Shown: positions 1 through 9,356, numbered from the stretch's first letter. The stretch: 64,000 nt of DNA from Anderseniella sp963787895 (GCA_963787895.1 CAWBEX010000008.1:690902-754901); one strand, 5' to 3'. Notes: generated by a model from the letters alone, not told the origin. Numbers and translations: made by a program.

Positions 1-1131
1 GAGAAGTGCGAAACCAGCGTGGTGCTCGGCAATCGCTTCGCCAGCAAGCCTATAAAGCTGGACATCCCGATCACTATCGCGGGTATGAGTTTCGGTTCCC
101 TGTCGGGTCCGGCAAAAGAGGCACTGGGCCGCGGTGCAACTCTGGCAGGCACCTCCACCACCACTGGCGATGGCGGCATGACGGAGGAAGAGCGCGGACA
201 CTCGAAGACTCTGGTTTACCAGTACCTGCCTTCTCGCTATGGCATGAACCCTGATGACCTGCGCCGCGCCGATGCTATTGAAGTTGTGGTCGGACAAGGT
301 GCCAAACCCGGTGGCGGCGGAATGCTGTTGGGTCAGAAGATATCAGACCGGGTTGCAGAGATGCGCAATCTGCCCAAGGGCATTGATCAGCGCTCCGCAT
401 GCCGGCACCCGGACTGGACAGGGCCGGATGATCTCGAAATCAAGATTCTGGAGCTTCGCGAAATCACTGCATGGGAAAAACCGATCTACATCAAGGTTGG
501 TGGCGCGCGGCCTTATTTTGACACTACCCTGGCAGTCAAGGCGGGTGCCGATGTTGTCGTGCTCGATGGCATGCAGGGCGGCACCGCAGCTACACAGGAT
601 GTGTTCATTGAACATGTCGGGCAGCCGACCCTGGCGTGCATCCGCCCGGCAGTGCAGGCGCTGCAGGACCTTGGCATGCACCGCAAGGTGCAACTGGTCG
701 TATCCGGCGGTATCCGCACCGGCGCAGACGTTGCCAAGGCGTTGGCGCTTGGCGCAGACGCGGTTTCCATCGGCACCGCTGCGCTCATCGCGCTGGGCGA
801 CAACGATCCCCGCTGGGAAGAAGAATACAACAAGCTTGGCACAACTGCAGGTGCATATGATGACTGGCATGAAGGGCGCGATCCGGCCGGCATCACCACT
901 CAAGACCCTGAGTTGATGTTGCGGGTAGACCCGGTCGCCGCCGGACGCAGGCTGGCAAATTACCTCAAGGTGATGACGCTGGAAACTCAGACCATCGCCA
1001 GGGCGTGCGGCAAAAACCATGTACACAATCTCGAGCCCGAGGATCTTTGTGCGTTGACCGTTGAGGCCGCAGCCATGGCTGGGGTGCCTCTGTCAGGCAC
1101 GAACTGGATTCCGGGCAGGGGCGGCTACTGA
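1..1131 (+). CDS. mgsC: N-methylglutamate synthase subunit C, FMN glutamate-synthase-like domain (5' truncated)
   Basis: The reading frame is open from base 1, so the start lies outside the window; 376 codons remain of a family usually near 440 residues. It is the FMN-binding barrel of glutamate synthase. The glycine-rich phosphate-binding motif VVSGGIRTGADVAKAL lies near the end of the barrel, and the stretches GMSFGSLSGPAKEAL and KPGGGGMLLG are typical of the family. In N-methylglutamate synthase this subunit condenses methylamine with a glutamine-derived skeleton. The same architecture occurs as GlxD of Rhizobiaceae, so the subfamily call rests on the next gene, gmaS, 29 bp downstream, and on the TMA genes beyond. 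Subunits A and B would be expected just upstream of base 1. The FMN-domain assignment is firm; the substrate is inferred from context. Confidence 0.75.
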   Translation, partial: EKCETSVVLGNRFASKPIKLDIPITIAGMSFGSLSGPAKEALGRGATLAGTSTTTGDGGMTEEERGHSKTLVYQYLPSRYGMNPDDLRRADAIEVVVGQGAKPGGGGMLLGQKISDRVAEMRNLPKGIDQRSACRHPDWTGPDDLEIKILELREITAWEKPIYIKVGGARPYFDTTLAVKAGADVVVLDGMQGGTAATQDVFIEHVGQPTLACIRPAVQALQDLGMHRKVQLVVSGGIRTGADVAKALALGADAVSIGTAALIALGDNDPRWEEEYNKLGTTAGAYDDWHEGRDPAGITTQDPELMLRVDPVAAGRRLANYLKVMTLETQTIARACGKNHVHNLEPEDLCALTVEAAAMAGVPLSGTNWIPGRGGY

Positions 1132-1160
1132 CTACAAAAACACTTTCAGGAGGAAATGAC

Positions 1161-2483
1161 GTGGCTCAGGATCTGGCGGCTTTTGCCAAGAAGAACGGTG
1201 TGAAGTATTTCATGGTGTCCTACACGGACCTGTTCGGTGGTCAGCGGGCCAAGCTGGTGCCGGCATCTGCAATTGCCGGCATGCAGGCTGACGGAGCAGG
1301 TTTTGCCGGGTTTGCAACCTGGCTCGACATGACCCCTGCACACCCGGACATGCTGGCGGTGCCTGATCCTGACAGTGTCATCCAGCTGCCGTGGAAGAAA
1401 GATGTTGCGTGGGTTGCAAGTAATTGCGTCATGGCGGACAAGCTGGTCGCCCAGGCACCGCGCAACGTCCTGAACAAGCTGATTGCCGAGGCAGCCGAAG
1501 AGGGGTTGCGTGTCAAGACAGGCGTAGAGGCGGAGTTCTTCCTGCTCAGTGCTGATGGTTCGCAATTGTCGGATGAGTTCGATACCGCTGAAAAGCCCTG
1601 CTATGACCAGCAGGCGGTCATGCGTCGCTATGATGTGATCGCCGAGATATGTGACTACATGCTGGAGCTGGGTTGGGGGCCATACCAAAATGACCACGAG
1701 GATGCCAACGGCCAGTTTGAAATGAACTGGGAATTCGATGACGCGCTCAATACCGCTGACAAGCATTCATTCTTCAAGTTCATGGTCAAGTCGATTGCCG
1801 AAAAGCACGGCTATCGCGCCACCTTTATGCCGAAGCCGGTGGCTAATCTGACCGGCAATGGTTGCCATGCGCATATCTCGGTGTGGGACAAGACCGGCAA
1901 GAAGAACGTGTTTGCAACCAGCAAGGGAACAGGTCAGACCGGGGAGCTTGGTCTGTCTGAACAAGGTGCCCATTTCCTTGGCGGCATCATGAAGCACGCA
2001 TCAGCCCTGGCAGCGATTACCAATCCAACCGTCAACTCGTACAAGCGCATCAACGCACCGCGTACCACGTCGGGCGCGACGTGGGCACCCAACACCGTGA
2101 CATGGACCGGCAACAACCGCACCCACATGGTTCGCGTACCGGGGCCAGGGCGCTTCGAACTGCGGTTGCCGGACGGAGCTGCCAATCCGTATCTGTTGCA
2201 GGCGATCATCATTGCAGCCGGTTTGGACGGTATTCGCTCCAAGGCTGATCCAGGACGGCGTTACGATATCGACATGTACGCTGAAGGTCACAAGGTTCGC
2301 GGAGCTCCGAAGCTTCCACTTAACCTGCTTGATGCATTGCGCGAGTACGACAAGGACAAGTCACTCAAGGCGGCATTGGGCGAAGAATTCTCCAGCGCAT
2401 ATCTGAAGCTGAAGCGCCGCGAGTGGGACTCTTATGTTTCGCATTTCTCTTCCTGGGAGAAGGCAAACACGCTGGATATATGA
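1161..2483 (+). CDS. gmaS: gamma-glutamylmethylamide synthetase (glutamine synthetase type III-like)
   Basis: 440 residues of glutamine-synthetase fold. It carries the N-terminal beta-grasp region and the catalytic ATP-grasp-like region with NGCHAHISVW, PTVNSYKRINAPR and RFELRLPDGAANPY. GmaS ligates methylamine to glutamate using ATP, giving gamma-glutamylmethylamide for the N-methylglutamate pathway in the cytoplasm. The block CYDQQAVMRRYDVIAEICDY is what I associate with GmaS rather than ordinary GlnA. The start is GTG, seven bases after a perfect AGGAGG; an ATG at 1156 is out of frame. It sits directly after mgsC and is closed by a strong terminator, so the two form the end of one operon. 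The alternative label is GlnT, glutamine synthetase III, of the rhizobial glx cluster; the TMA genes next door make GmaS more likely. Confidence 0.85.
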   Translation: MAQDLAAFAKKNGVKYFMVSYTDLFGGQRAKLVPASAIAGMQADGAGFAGFATWLDMTPAHPDMLAVPDPDSVIQLPWKKDVAWVASNCVMADKLVAQAPRNVLNKLIAEAAEEGLRVKTGVEAEFFLLSADGSQLSDEFDTAEKPCYDQQAVMRRYDVIAEICDYMLELGWGPYQNDHEDANGQFEMNWEFDDALNTADKHSFFKFMVKSIAEKHGYRATFMPKPVANLTGNGCHAHISVWDKTGKKNVFATSKGTGQTGELGLSEQGAHFLGGIMKHASALAAITNPTVNSYKRINAPRTTSGATWAPNTVTWTGNNRTHMVRVPGPGRFELRLPDGAANPYLLQAIIIAAGLDGIRSKADPGRRYDIDMYAEGHKVRGAPKLPLNLLDALREYDKDKSLKAALGEEFSSAYLKLKRREWDSYVSHFSSWEKANTLDI

Positions 2484-2510
2484 CGCTTGCACAATAATGT
2501 TGCAATGTTG

Positions 2511-2543
2511 CCCCGCCACTTTCGCTGGCGGGGCATTTTTTTT
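2511..2543 (+). terminator. rho-independent terminator after gmaS
   Basis: Perfect 8-bp stem CCCCGCCA / TGGCGGGG with a 7-base loop, followed two bases later by eight T. It ends the mgs-gmaS transcript 28 bp after the gmaS stop and separates it from tmoX. Confidence 0.9.
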
Positions 2544-2704
2544 GAGATGTGGCTCAGAATTGGCCTACCTGTGCCATTGCCAATGTTCCGGCGATTTGCC
2601 TATTCTCGCCAATGGCGTTCATTTCATTGGAGAAACGCCAGATCCTGACGGGCCGTGACCCGATCAGAAAAAGGGACACAGAGTCCACACTAGGGAGTGA
2701 TGAA

Positions 2705-3640
2705 ATGTTTGGTAAGAAATTGCTTGCTGCAGGCCTGATCGCAGCCGTCAGCTACGCCGCAATGGCAGCGCCTTCGTTTGCCGATGCTGAATCTGATGAC
2801 CCAATTCTCATTGTGCAGAACAACTGGACCAGCCAGCTGGTTCTTTCCACTGTGGTTGGCAAGGTGCTTGAAGGGATGGGTTACACGGTGGAGTATACCC
2901 CGTCAGACTCGCAGCTTCAGTTCAAGGCAATCGCCGATGGCGACATGCACTTCCAGATCGAGGCTTGGGAAGGCTCGATGAAGTCCGCCTTTGAAAAGGC
3001 GGTTGCCGAAGATGGCATGGTGGATGCCGGCACGCATAAGGCTGTTACCCGCGAAGAGTGGTGGGTGCCCAATTATGTTGTGGAGAAATGCCCGGGCCTG
3101 CCTGACTGGAAAGCCCTCGACAAGTGCGCCGAGATTTTCGCGACTGCCGAAACCTCCCCAAAGGGTCGCTTCGTTGGTCCCCCAGCTGACTGGGGCAAGA
3201 ATTACTCTGAGCGTGTTGAAGCACTGAAGATGAACTTCACGGCTATCAACGTTGGTCAGGCTGCGACCTTGTGGGCCGAGCTCGATGCTGCTGCCGCCAA
3301 GAAGGAGCCGATTGTGCTGTTCAACTGGACCCCGAACTTCATCGAGGCCAAGTATGAAGGCGTGTTCGTGGACTTCCCGGATCCTGCCGTGGTGCCTGAG
3401 TGCAAGGAAAATCCAAACCTTTGTGGCGCACCTCGTTCAGGTTGGCTGAAGAAGGCTGCCTGGAAGGGTCTTGCAGACAAGTATCCGAACGCCTGGAAGG
3501 TGATGCAGGCCATCAACTTTGACAACGCTCAGATCGCGGCTGCGTCAAAGCTGGTTGACGTCGACGGCATGACCACCGAAGAAGCTGCTGACAAGTGGAT
3601 TGCCGATAACGGCGCACTCATCGACAGCTGGAAGCAGTAA
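2705..3640 (+). CDS. tmoX: TMAO-binding periplasmic protein of ABC importer
   Basis: 311 residues with a signal peptide (MFGKKLLAAGLIAAVSYAAM, cut near AAPSFADA). The body is an OpuAC/ProX-type quaternary-amine-binding fold. Aromatic-rich segments such as EAWEGSMKSAF, EEWWVPNYV and VLFNWTPNF could form the aromatic cage for a trimethylammonium group. In Ruegeria pomeroyi TmoX binds trimethylamine N-oxide. The start is set by GGGAG seven bases upstream and by the signal peptide; a longer in-frame extension upstream lacks both. Neighbours tmoW, tmoV and tmm support TMAO as ligand rather than glycine betaine or choline. A GC-rich hairpin follows the stop and probably gives higher tmoX dosage than the membrane genes. 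Confidence 0.87.
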   Translation: MFGKKLLAAGLIAAVSYAAMAAPSFADAESDDPILIVQNNWTSQLVLSTVVGKVLEGMGYTVEYTPSDSQLQFKAIADGDMHFQIEAWEGSMKSAFEKAVAEDGMVDAGTHKAVTREEWWVPNYVVEKCPGLPDWKALDKCAEIFATAETSPKGRFVGPPADWGKNYSERVEALKMNFTAINVGQAATLWAELDAAAAKKEPIVLFNWTPNFIEAKYEGVFVDFPDPAVVPECKENPNLCGAPRSGWLKKAAWKGLADKYPNAWKVMQAINFDNAQIAAASKLVDVDGMTTEEAADKWIADNGALIDSWKQ

Positions 3641-3675
3641 GCCTTACCGGCTTTCGCTTTCGCGCAAGCTTGCAA

Positions 3676-3705
3676 GGGTCGGGCGGGGAAGTCCTCGTCC
3701 GGCCC
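3676..3705 (+). promoter_or_regulatory. GC-rich hairpin between tmoX and tmoW
   Basis: A 13-bp stem (3676-3688 with 3693-3705, three G-U pairs) closed by a four-base loop. The nearest T-run starts about 13 bases after the stem, so it is a poor intrinsic terminator. It fits an RNA-stabilising or attenuating hairpin that raises binding-protein expression over the transporter genes. Function is inferred from position. Confidence 0.6.
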
Positions 3706-3860
3706 GGCATGTCAGGGTTTTTTTACGGCGTGTATTGGATGAACTGGTTGCCGGTTTCCAGACTGGTATGGCAACTGTCAATTCCATTGAAGCCTGAAAC
3801 TCTTTATAGTTTGACGCCTGCCAGGCCATAAGGGCGCTTGTAACGTCTCAAGGGGACAGT

Positions 3861-4892
3861 ATGACCGGCAAAGTCCAAGTCAGATGCCGCAACATCTGGA
3901 AAATTTTTGGCGATGATCCAAAGGGGTTCATGGCCCGCCACGACGGCAATCCATCCGCGGAAGATCTTGCGCGCGAGTTATACATCGGCGCAGTTCGCGA
4001 TGTGAGCTTTGATGTTCACGAAGGTGAGATATTGATCATTATGGGTTTGTCTGGATCGGGCAAGTCTACCGTGATCAGGTGCATCACCCGGTTGAATGAC
4101 CCGACCACTGGCTCCATCGAATTTGAGGGCCGCGATCTGTTGTCGGCAACAGAAAGCGAATTGATAGACATCCGCCGTCACAAGATGGGAATGGTGTTTC
4201 AGAACTTCGGCCTTCTGCCACACCGTGACGTTATGTCGAATGTTGCCTTTCCGCTTGAAGTGCAAGGTATTCCGCGCGTCGAGCGAGAAGCGAAGGCGCG
4301 TGAAATGATCGAGCTTGTCGGCCTGGGTGGGCGCGAAAGCTACTTCCCGCGCGAGTTGTCCGGCGGCCAGCAACAGCGTGTCGGCATTGCCCGGTCACTT
4401 GCAGTAGAACCCGACGTCTGGTTCCTTGATGAACCGTTTTCAGCTCTCGATCCCTTGATCAGGGCCGAAATGCAGGACGAGTTCATCCGCCTTCAAAGGA
4501 TGTTGAAGAAAACCATCGTCTTCATCACCCATGACTTCGAAGAGGCCACCAAGCTTGCCGACCGCATCGGCATCATGAAGGGCGGCAGAATGGTTCAGCT
4601 GTCGACGCCGGAGGAGATGGTGCTGAATCCGGCGGACGACTACGTTGCCGAGTTTGCCAGAAATGCGCCGCGTGACCGTATCGTCACCGTTCGTGCAATC
4701 ATGACGCCAGGCAACAGCAAGACAAAGCGTAAGGGCAAGGGCATAGCTGGCCGCGCACTGATCGGCAGCGTAGCCGAACAGGTCCTCAATTCCGAGAAGC
4801 CCGTCAATGTCCTTGATGACAACGACTTCATCATCGGCACACTCTCTCGCCAGCGTATTTCGAAAGCACTCTTCAGCCGGGAGGGTGTATGA
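3861..4892 (+). CDS. tmoW: TMAO ABC importer ATP-binding protein
   Basis: 343 residues of the proline/betaine-type ATPase family. Walker A is GLSGSGKST at about 62-70, the signature LSGGQQQRVGIARSL lies near 165-180, and Walker B is VWFLDEPFSALDP. A C-terminal remnant resembling one CBS domain (about 285-340) follows, as in OpuAA/ProV, where the CBS region senses osmotic strength. It energises import through TmoV at the inner membrane. Its last four bases overlap the start of tmoV (ATGA), so the two are translationally coupled. It is separated from tmoX by about 220 bp containing the hairpin. Confidence 0.87.
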   Translation: MTGKVQVRCRNIWKIFGDDPKGFMARHDGNPSAEDLARELYIGAVRDVSFDVHEGEILIIMGLSGSGKSTVIRCITRLNDPTTGSIEFEGRDLLSATESELIDIRRHKMGMVFQNFGLLPHRDVMSNVAFPLEVQGIPRVEREAKAREMIELVGLGGRESYFPRELSGGQQQRVGIARSLAVEPDVWFLDEPFSALDPLIRAEMQDEFIRLQRMLKKTIVFITHDFEEATKLADRIGIMKGGRMVQLSTPEEMVLNPADDYVAEFARNAPRDRIVTVRAIMTPGNSKTKRKGKGIAGRALIGSVAEQVLNSEKPVNVLDDNDFIIGTLSRQRISKALFSREGV

Positions 4893-7153
4893 GCGTATCG
4901 TCTGCCAGCCAGTCAACATCCGGTGTACGCGAGTTTTCACTGGCGCAAGTGCCGCTGTTTGCGCAATTGGCGATGGCGGCATTGATCATGTTGCTGGTGG
5001 CATGGGCTGTTCCGCCTCTGTGGTCCTGGCCGGCTGAATGGGTAGCGTCGTTTTACGGCCTGACTGTCCAGGAAAGTATAACCGGCTTCTTCCGCTGGTT
5101 GGACAAAGAGGCGACGCTTGGCCTGTTCACAGTCAAGCAGGCCACACGAACTGTCTCCTGGATGATTGAGCAACCGCTGACCTGGTCGGAGAGATTGCTG
5201 TGGCGCGGTGCGGATGCCTATGAGTTTCTGCCTCTGATCTGGCTGACAATTGCCAGCATTACGGGCTATTTGATTGCATTGAAGCGCGATCTCAGGACGG
5301 CATTCATCGTGGTCGCGGGGCTTCTTGGCCTCGTATGTCTCGATGGTTTGCCCCACATTCTGCTGAGCCTTTCCAAGGAACTCAGGGTCGATCCATGGAT
5401 GGAAGCTTCGGCATTCACCGGTCTCTCGCGCCTGCCGGCTGACTTCCTGAACTGGATAAACGGGGGCAAAGACATCAAGGCGCTGCCGTGGATTGCAGTG
5501 GTTGGATGTTTCGCCATCATGGCGCACAAGGTAGGTGGCTGGCGCCTCGCAGCAACCGTTGCCGCCTGCTTTCTCTATATCGCGTTTACCGGTCTGTGGC
5601 GCGAAAGCATGAAAACATTCTCGCTGGTTGCCGTGGCTGTACCTTTTTCCGCAGCGCTTGGCCTTGCTCTTGGTGTCTGGGTAACCCGCTCCAAGCGCGC
5701 TGCCAGTATCATCACCCCGATGTTCGATCTGATGCAGGCCACGCCGCATCTGGCCTATCTGGTTCCGGTGGTCGTGATGTTTGGCGCTGGTCAGGTCCCA
5801 GCCCTCATCGCGACAGTCATTTTTGCCATGCCGCCGATGGCGCGCTGCACGATCCTTGCCTTGCAGACGGTGCCCAGTGACATCGTCGAATCCGGCCGCA
5901 TGAACGGCTGCACCAAACGCCAGATGTTGTGGAAGGTGCAACTGCCCGCTTCCCAGCGCACTTTGTTGCTTGGTCTCAACCAGGTCATCATGCAGACACT
6001 GGCCATGGTGGTCATCGCCTCGCTCGTCGGAGCCCAGGGGCTTGGTCACAAGTTGCTGTTTTCGCTACAGCAATTGAAGTTGGGGTACGCCACGATGCAG
6101 GGTATCGCCATCGTGTTGATGGCAGTTGCGCTGGACCGGCTGACGCAAGCCTACGCCAACCGATCGACCGACTATGAACACCGCGACAACGCTTCGTGGA
6201 TGCGCCAGCATACTCACTTGCTGGCAAGCCTGGCGGTGCTGGTTTTCTCGGTCATTGGCGCCTATCTGTTCCGCGAACTCTCTGTACCTTCAAAGGCCAT
6301 GCTGCTTGTCGACAACAAGGCGGCGCTGGAATTGGACAAGCAGATCAAGGAACTCACATACTTTCTGATCGATTATGTTCGCCCGGTGCGAGACTGGCTG
6401 ACCGTTGAAGTGCTCATCCGCCTGCGCAACATTTACCAGGGGTTGCCCTGGTCGGTAGTGGCCGCCGTGGTTGGCATAATTGGCTACCGGTTTGGCGGCT
6501 GGAAGTTGGCTGGCCTGACAGTTGGACTGTTCTTCTGCATCATCGTACTGGTGGGCAATTGGTCCTTCGCCCAAACCACGTTCTATTACGTCTCTACCGC
6601 GTTGGTTGTGTGTTTGTTGATTGGCGTGCCGCTTGGTATCTGGGCTGCCCGCTCGGAACGGGCAGCACATGTCATCATGGCGGTGTGCGATACGCTGCAG
6701 ACGTTTCCATCGTTCATCTATCTTTTGCCAGCCATCATGCTGTTCCAGGTTGGTGATCTTGCCATCATCTTCGCAATCGTGCCGTACGCAACAGTTCCTG
6801 CTATCCGCTACACGTATCTGGGTTTGAAGCGGGTGCCGGATGCAACCATCGAGGCCGCCCGGATGTCAGGCGCATCGGCGTTCCAGCGACTATGGAAGGT
6901 GGAATTGCCGATCGCGGTTCCCGAGATCATGCTGGGCGTGAACCAGACAATCATGATGGCGCTGGCCATGACGGCAATCACCGCATTGATTGGCGGAGTT
7001 GATCTGGGTCAGGAAATTTACCGCGCATTGCCGTCTAGTGATGCCGGGCGCGGTGTCATGGCCGGTCTCGGCATTGCCACGATGGGAATAATCGGTGACA
7101 GGCTGATCGGGGCCTGGGCTAACCAGCGCAAGAGAGATTTAGGGTTCGCATAG
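4889..7153 (+). CDS. tmoV: TMAO ABC importer permease, tandem-duplicated
   Basis: 754 residues, about twice a ProW-type permease. Two binding-protein-dependent permease domains lie in one chain. Their EAA-loop motifs are ARMNGCTKRQMLWKVQLP-like (actual first residues GRMNGCTK, near residue 335) and ARMSGASAFQRLWKVELP (near residue 655). Many hydrophobic helices flank each. The duplication lets one polypeptide form the whole transmembrane pore, matching the long TmoV described in marine Rhodobacterales. It begins inside the tmoW stop and ends 17 bp before tmm, so importer and monooxygenase are one operon. The transporter class is firm; TMAO specificity comes from tmoX and tmm. Confidence 0.86.
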   Translation: MSVSSASQSTSGVREFSLAQVPLFAQLAMAALIMLLVAWAVPPLWSWPAEWVASFYGLTVQESITGFFRWLDKEATLGLFTVKQATRTVSWMIEQPLTWSERLLWRGADAYEFLPLIWLTIASITGYLIALKRDLRTAFIVVAGLLGLVCLDGLPHILLSLSKELRVDPWMEASAFTGLSRLPADFLNWINGGKDIKALPWIAVVGCFAIMAHKVGGWRLAATVAACFLYIAFTGLWRESMKTFSLVAVAVPFSAALGLALGVWVTRSKRAASIITPMFDLMQATPHLAYLVPVVVMFGAGQVPALIATVIFAMPPMARCTILALQTVPSDIVESGRMNGCTKRQMLWKVQLPASQRTLLLGLNQVIMQTLAMVVIASLVGAQGLGHKLLFSLQQLKLGYATMQGIAIVLMAVALDRLTQAYANRSTDYEHRDNASWMRQHTHLLASLAVLVFSVIGAYLFRELSVPSKAMLLVDNKAALELDKQIKELTYFLIDYVRPVRDWLTVEVLIRLRNIYQGLPWSVVAAVVGIIGYRFGGWKLAGLTVGLFFCIIVLVGNWSFAQTTFYYVSTALVVCLLIGVPLGIWAARSERAAHVIMAVCDTLQTFPSFIYLLPAIMLFQVGDLAIIFAIVPYATVPAIRYTYLGLKRVPDATIEAARMSGASAFQRLWKVELPIAVPEIMLGVNQTIMMALAMTAITALIGGVDLGQEIYRALPSSDAGRGVMAGLGIATMGIIGDRLIGAWANQRKRDLGFA

Positions 7154-7170
7154 AGGAGGTAAACACACAG

Positions 7171-8514
7171 ATGGCAAAGAAGCGTGTAGCGGTAATTGGA
7201 GCAGGTCCTTCCGGGTTGGCACAACTCAGGGCATTCCAGTCGGCAGCAAAGAAGGGCGAGAAGATCCCTGAGATTGTGTGCTTTGAAAAGCAGGACAACT
7301 GGGGTGGTTTGTGGAACTACACCTGGCGTACCGGCCTGGATGAATACGGTGAACCAGTGCATGGTTCAATGTACCGCTATCTGTGGTCGAACGGACCGAA
7401 AGAGGGCCTTGAGTTTGCCGACTACAGTTTCGAAAAGCATTTCGGCAAGCAGATCGCCTCTTACCCGCCACGCGCAGTTCTGTTTGACTACATTGAGGGC
7501 CGGGTAAAGCGGGCAGGTGTACGCAAGTGGATCCGCTTCCGCACGACGGTGCGCCACGTCAGCTGGGACAAGAAGATCAAGAAGTTTCTCGTAACTTCGC
7601 ATGATCTGAAGAAGGATGTTGTAACCACTGAAAAATTCGACAACGTGGTGGTGTGTTCAGGTCACTTCTCGACCCCGAATGTCCCGAGTTTTGAAGGTCT
7701 GGACCGCTTCAATGGCCGTGTGCTGCACGCACATGACTTCCGCGACGCGGTTGAGTTCAAGGACAAGGATATTCTGATCATCGGCACAAGCTACTCTGCC
7801 GAGGACATTGGTTCGCAATGCTGGAAGTACGGCGCCAAATCTATCACTGTCAGTCACCGCACCGCACCAATGGGTTACAAGTGGCCATCCAACTGGAAAG
7901 AAGTGCCGCTGCTCACCAAGGTTGATGGCAATACATGCACTTTCAAGGATGGGACGACAAAGAAGGTTGATGCCATAATCCTGTGTACGGGCTACAAGCA
8001 CCATTTCCCGTTCATGGCAACGGATCTGCTGCTCAAGACAGCCAACCGGCTGGCAACCGCAGACCTCTACAAGGGCGTTGCCTACGTTCACAATCCGGCG
8101 CTGTTCTACATCGGCATGCAGGACCAATGGTACACCTTCAACATGTTCGACGCGCAGGCCTGGTGGGCACGCGATGTCATCCTCGGCAAGATCAAGATAC
8201 CTTCGAAAAAGAAGATGGTCGCTGATGTCGAAGAACGTGTGAAACGCGAGGATGCGAACGAGGATGATTATGCCTGCATTCGATATCAGGGTGACTATGT
8301 GAAGGAACTCATCGCTGAAACCGATTATCCGAGCTTCGACGTGGACGGTGCAAATGAAGCATTCTTCCAGTGGAAGAAGCACAAGAAGCAGGACATCATG
8401 ACGTTCCGGAACAACAGCTACAAATCGGTCATGACCGGTTCAATGGCACCTGTTCACCACACACCGTGGAAAGACGCCATGGATGACACTCTAGAATCGT
8501 ATCTGAAGAACTGA
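7171..8514 (+). CDS. tmm: trimethylamine monooxygenase (flavin-containing)
   Basis: 447 residues, class B flavin monooxygenase. The FAD-binding motif GAGPSGLAQ is at about residue 9, the FMO fingerprint region has CSGHFSTPNVP, and the second Rossmann motif GTSYSAEDIG binds NADPH. N-terminal stretches such as NWGGLWNYTWRTG and HGSMYRYLWSNGPKE match what I recall of bacterial Tmm. The enzyme oxidises trimethylamine to TMAO with NADPH and O2 in the cytoplasm, and can also oxidise dimethylsulfide. The start is preceded by AGGAGG. It follows tmoV by 17 bp and precedes a DUF1194 gene by 2 bp. Together with tdm it allows growth on, or energy from, both TMA and TMAO. Confidence 0.92.
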   Translation: MAKKRVAVIGAGPSGLAQLRAFQSAAKKGEKIPEIVCFEKQDNWGGLWNYTWRTGLDEYGEPVHGSMYRYLWSNGPKEGLEFADYSFEKHFGKQIASYPPRAVLFDYIEGRVKRAGVRKWIRFRTTVRHVSWDKKIKKFLVTSHDLKKDVVTTEKFDNVVVCSGHFSTPNVPSFEGLDRFNGRVLHAHDFRDAVEFKDKDILIIGTSYSAEDIGSQCWKYGAKSITVSHRTAPMGYKWPSNWKEVPLLTKVDGNTCTFKDGTTKKVDAIILCTGYKHHFPFMATDLLLKTANRLATADLYKGVAYVHNPALFYIGMQDQWYTFNMFDAQAWWARDVILGKIKIPSKKKMVADVEERVKREDANEDDYACIRYQGDYVKELIAETDYPSFDVDGANEAFFQWKKHKKQDIMTFRNNSYKSVMTGSMAPVHHTPWKDAMDDTLESYLKN

Positions 8515-8516
8515 CA

Positions 8517-9356
8517 ATGGCGGAGCGGACACAGGCAAGTTTAGGTTGTCTTGTCCGCTCTGCCTTTTTTGCGGCGGCAACACTGTTTTCCGGTATTGCG
8601 CCTGCGGCAGCTGAGGAGGTCGACCTTGAGTTGGTGCTGGCCATGGATGGGTCCGGCAGCATAAACCCGACAGAATTCAAGCTGCAGATTGAAGGCACCG
8701 CAGCGGCTCTTACCGAGCCGGCGCTTCGTCAGGCCATCTTGTCTGGCCCACTTGGCCGCATCGCTATAGCTGGCTTGATATGGTCCGACGCGGCGTTTCC
8801 CAAGTACCCGACGGAATGGCACCTACTCGACTCCGAGGCCAGTATAGATGCGTTTGCCTCGCGCATTCTGACCTTCACCAACCCCGCGACCAACGCAGTG
8901 CGCCAAGGCAAGGGTGGTGGTGGAACAGGGATCGGAGAGGGCATTGTTTATGCCCTTGAAATGATTAGGACAAATAGGTTTCAAGGCTTGCGCAAAGTGG
9001 TAGATGTGTCAGGCGATGGCGTCGAGACAGACCCCTGGTTTGAAAAGGCGCTCATGCTTCCGGACGCGCGGGTTCTGGCGGCTGCCCAGCAAGTCACGGT
9101 CAATGGCCTCGCCATCCTCACCGACAATGCCAGGCTGGATGAGTATTACCGTGAGAACGTTATCCAGGGCCCTGGGGCGTTTGTGATAAGGGCTGACAAC
9201 TTTGTCGACTTCCATCGCGCCATTCGCCTCAAGCTGTTGCGCGAGGTGTCGCAAAAGATCACCCTAAAGGAACCGAATGGCCCGGCGCCGCAGGTTTGCA
9301 GAAAAGTTGCACAGCTTGTGCCACGCCTTCCTGGTGCTCAACCCGCAACCCGTTAG
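8517..9356 (+). CDS. secreted DUF1194 (VWA-like) protein in the TMA operon
   Basis: 279 residues. A signal peptide ends near APAAAEEVD. It is followed by a von-Willebrand-A-like fold of the DUF1194 family: a MIDAS-like motif MDGSGSI near residue 43, VVDVSGDG near 160, and the conserved tail motif QGPGAFVIRADNFVDFHRAI. The function of DUF1194 is not known; the MIDAS motif predicts divalent-metal-dependent ligand binding in the periplasm. It starts 2 bp after tmm, so it is probably co-transcribed, and its stop overlaps the convergent tdm stop by four bases. A shorter paralogue lies at 22276-22980. Whether it has any role in amine metabolism cannot be told from sequence. Confidence 0.8.
   Translation: MAERTQASLGCLVRSAFFAAATLFSGIAPAAAEEVDLELVLAMDGSGSINPTEFKLQIEGTAAALTEPALRQAILSGPLGRIAIAGLIWSDAAFPKYPTEWHLLDSEASIDAFASRILTFTNPATNAVRQGKGGGGTGIGEGIVYALEMIRTNRFQGLRKVVDVSGDGVETDPWFEKALMLPDARVLAAAQQVTVNGLAILTDNARLDEYYRENVIQGPGAFVIRADNFVDFHRAIRLKLLREVSQKITLKEPNGPAPQVCRKVAQLVPRLPGAQPATR

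Noticed and set aside
1161..2483. Calling this gene ordinary glutamine synthetase glnA
   Set aside because: Sequence blocks and the TMA context fit gamma-glutamylmethylamide synthetase better.
2544..2704. Possible sigma-54 promoter upstream of tmoX
   Set aside because: The GG and GC doublets near 2560-2575 have the wrong spacing (nine in place of ten bases).
4937..6049. 370-residue minus-strand open frame inside tmoV
   Set aside because: Antisense to a convincing permease, no domain, shadow-like composition.
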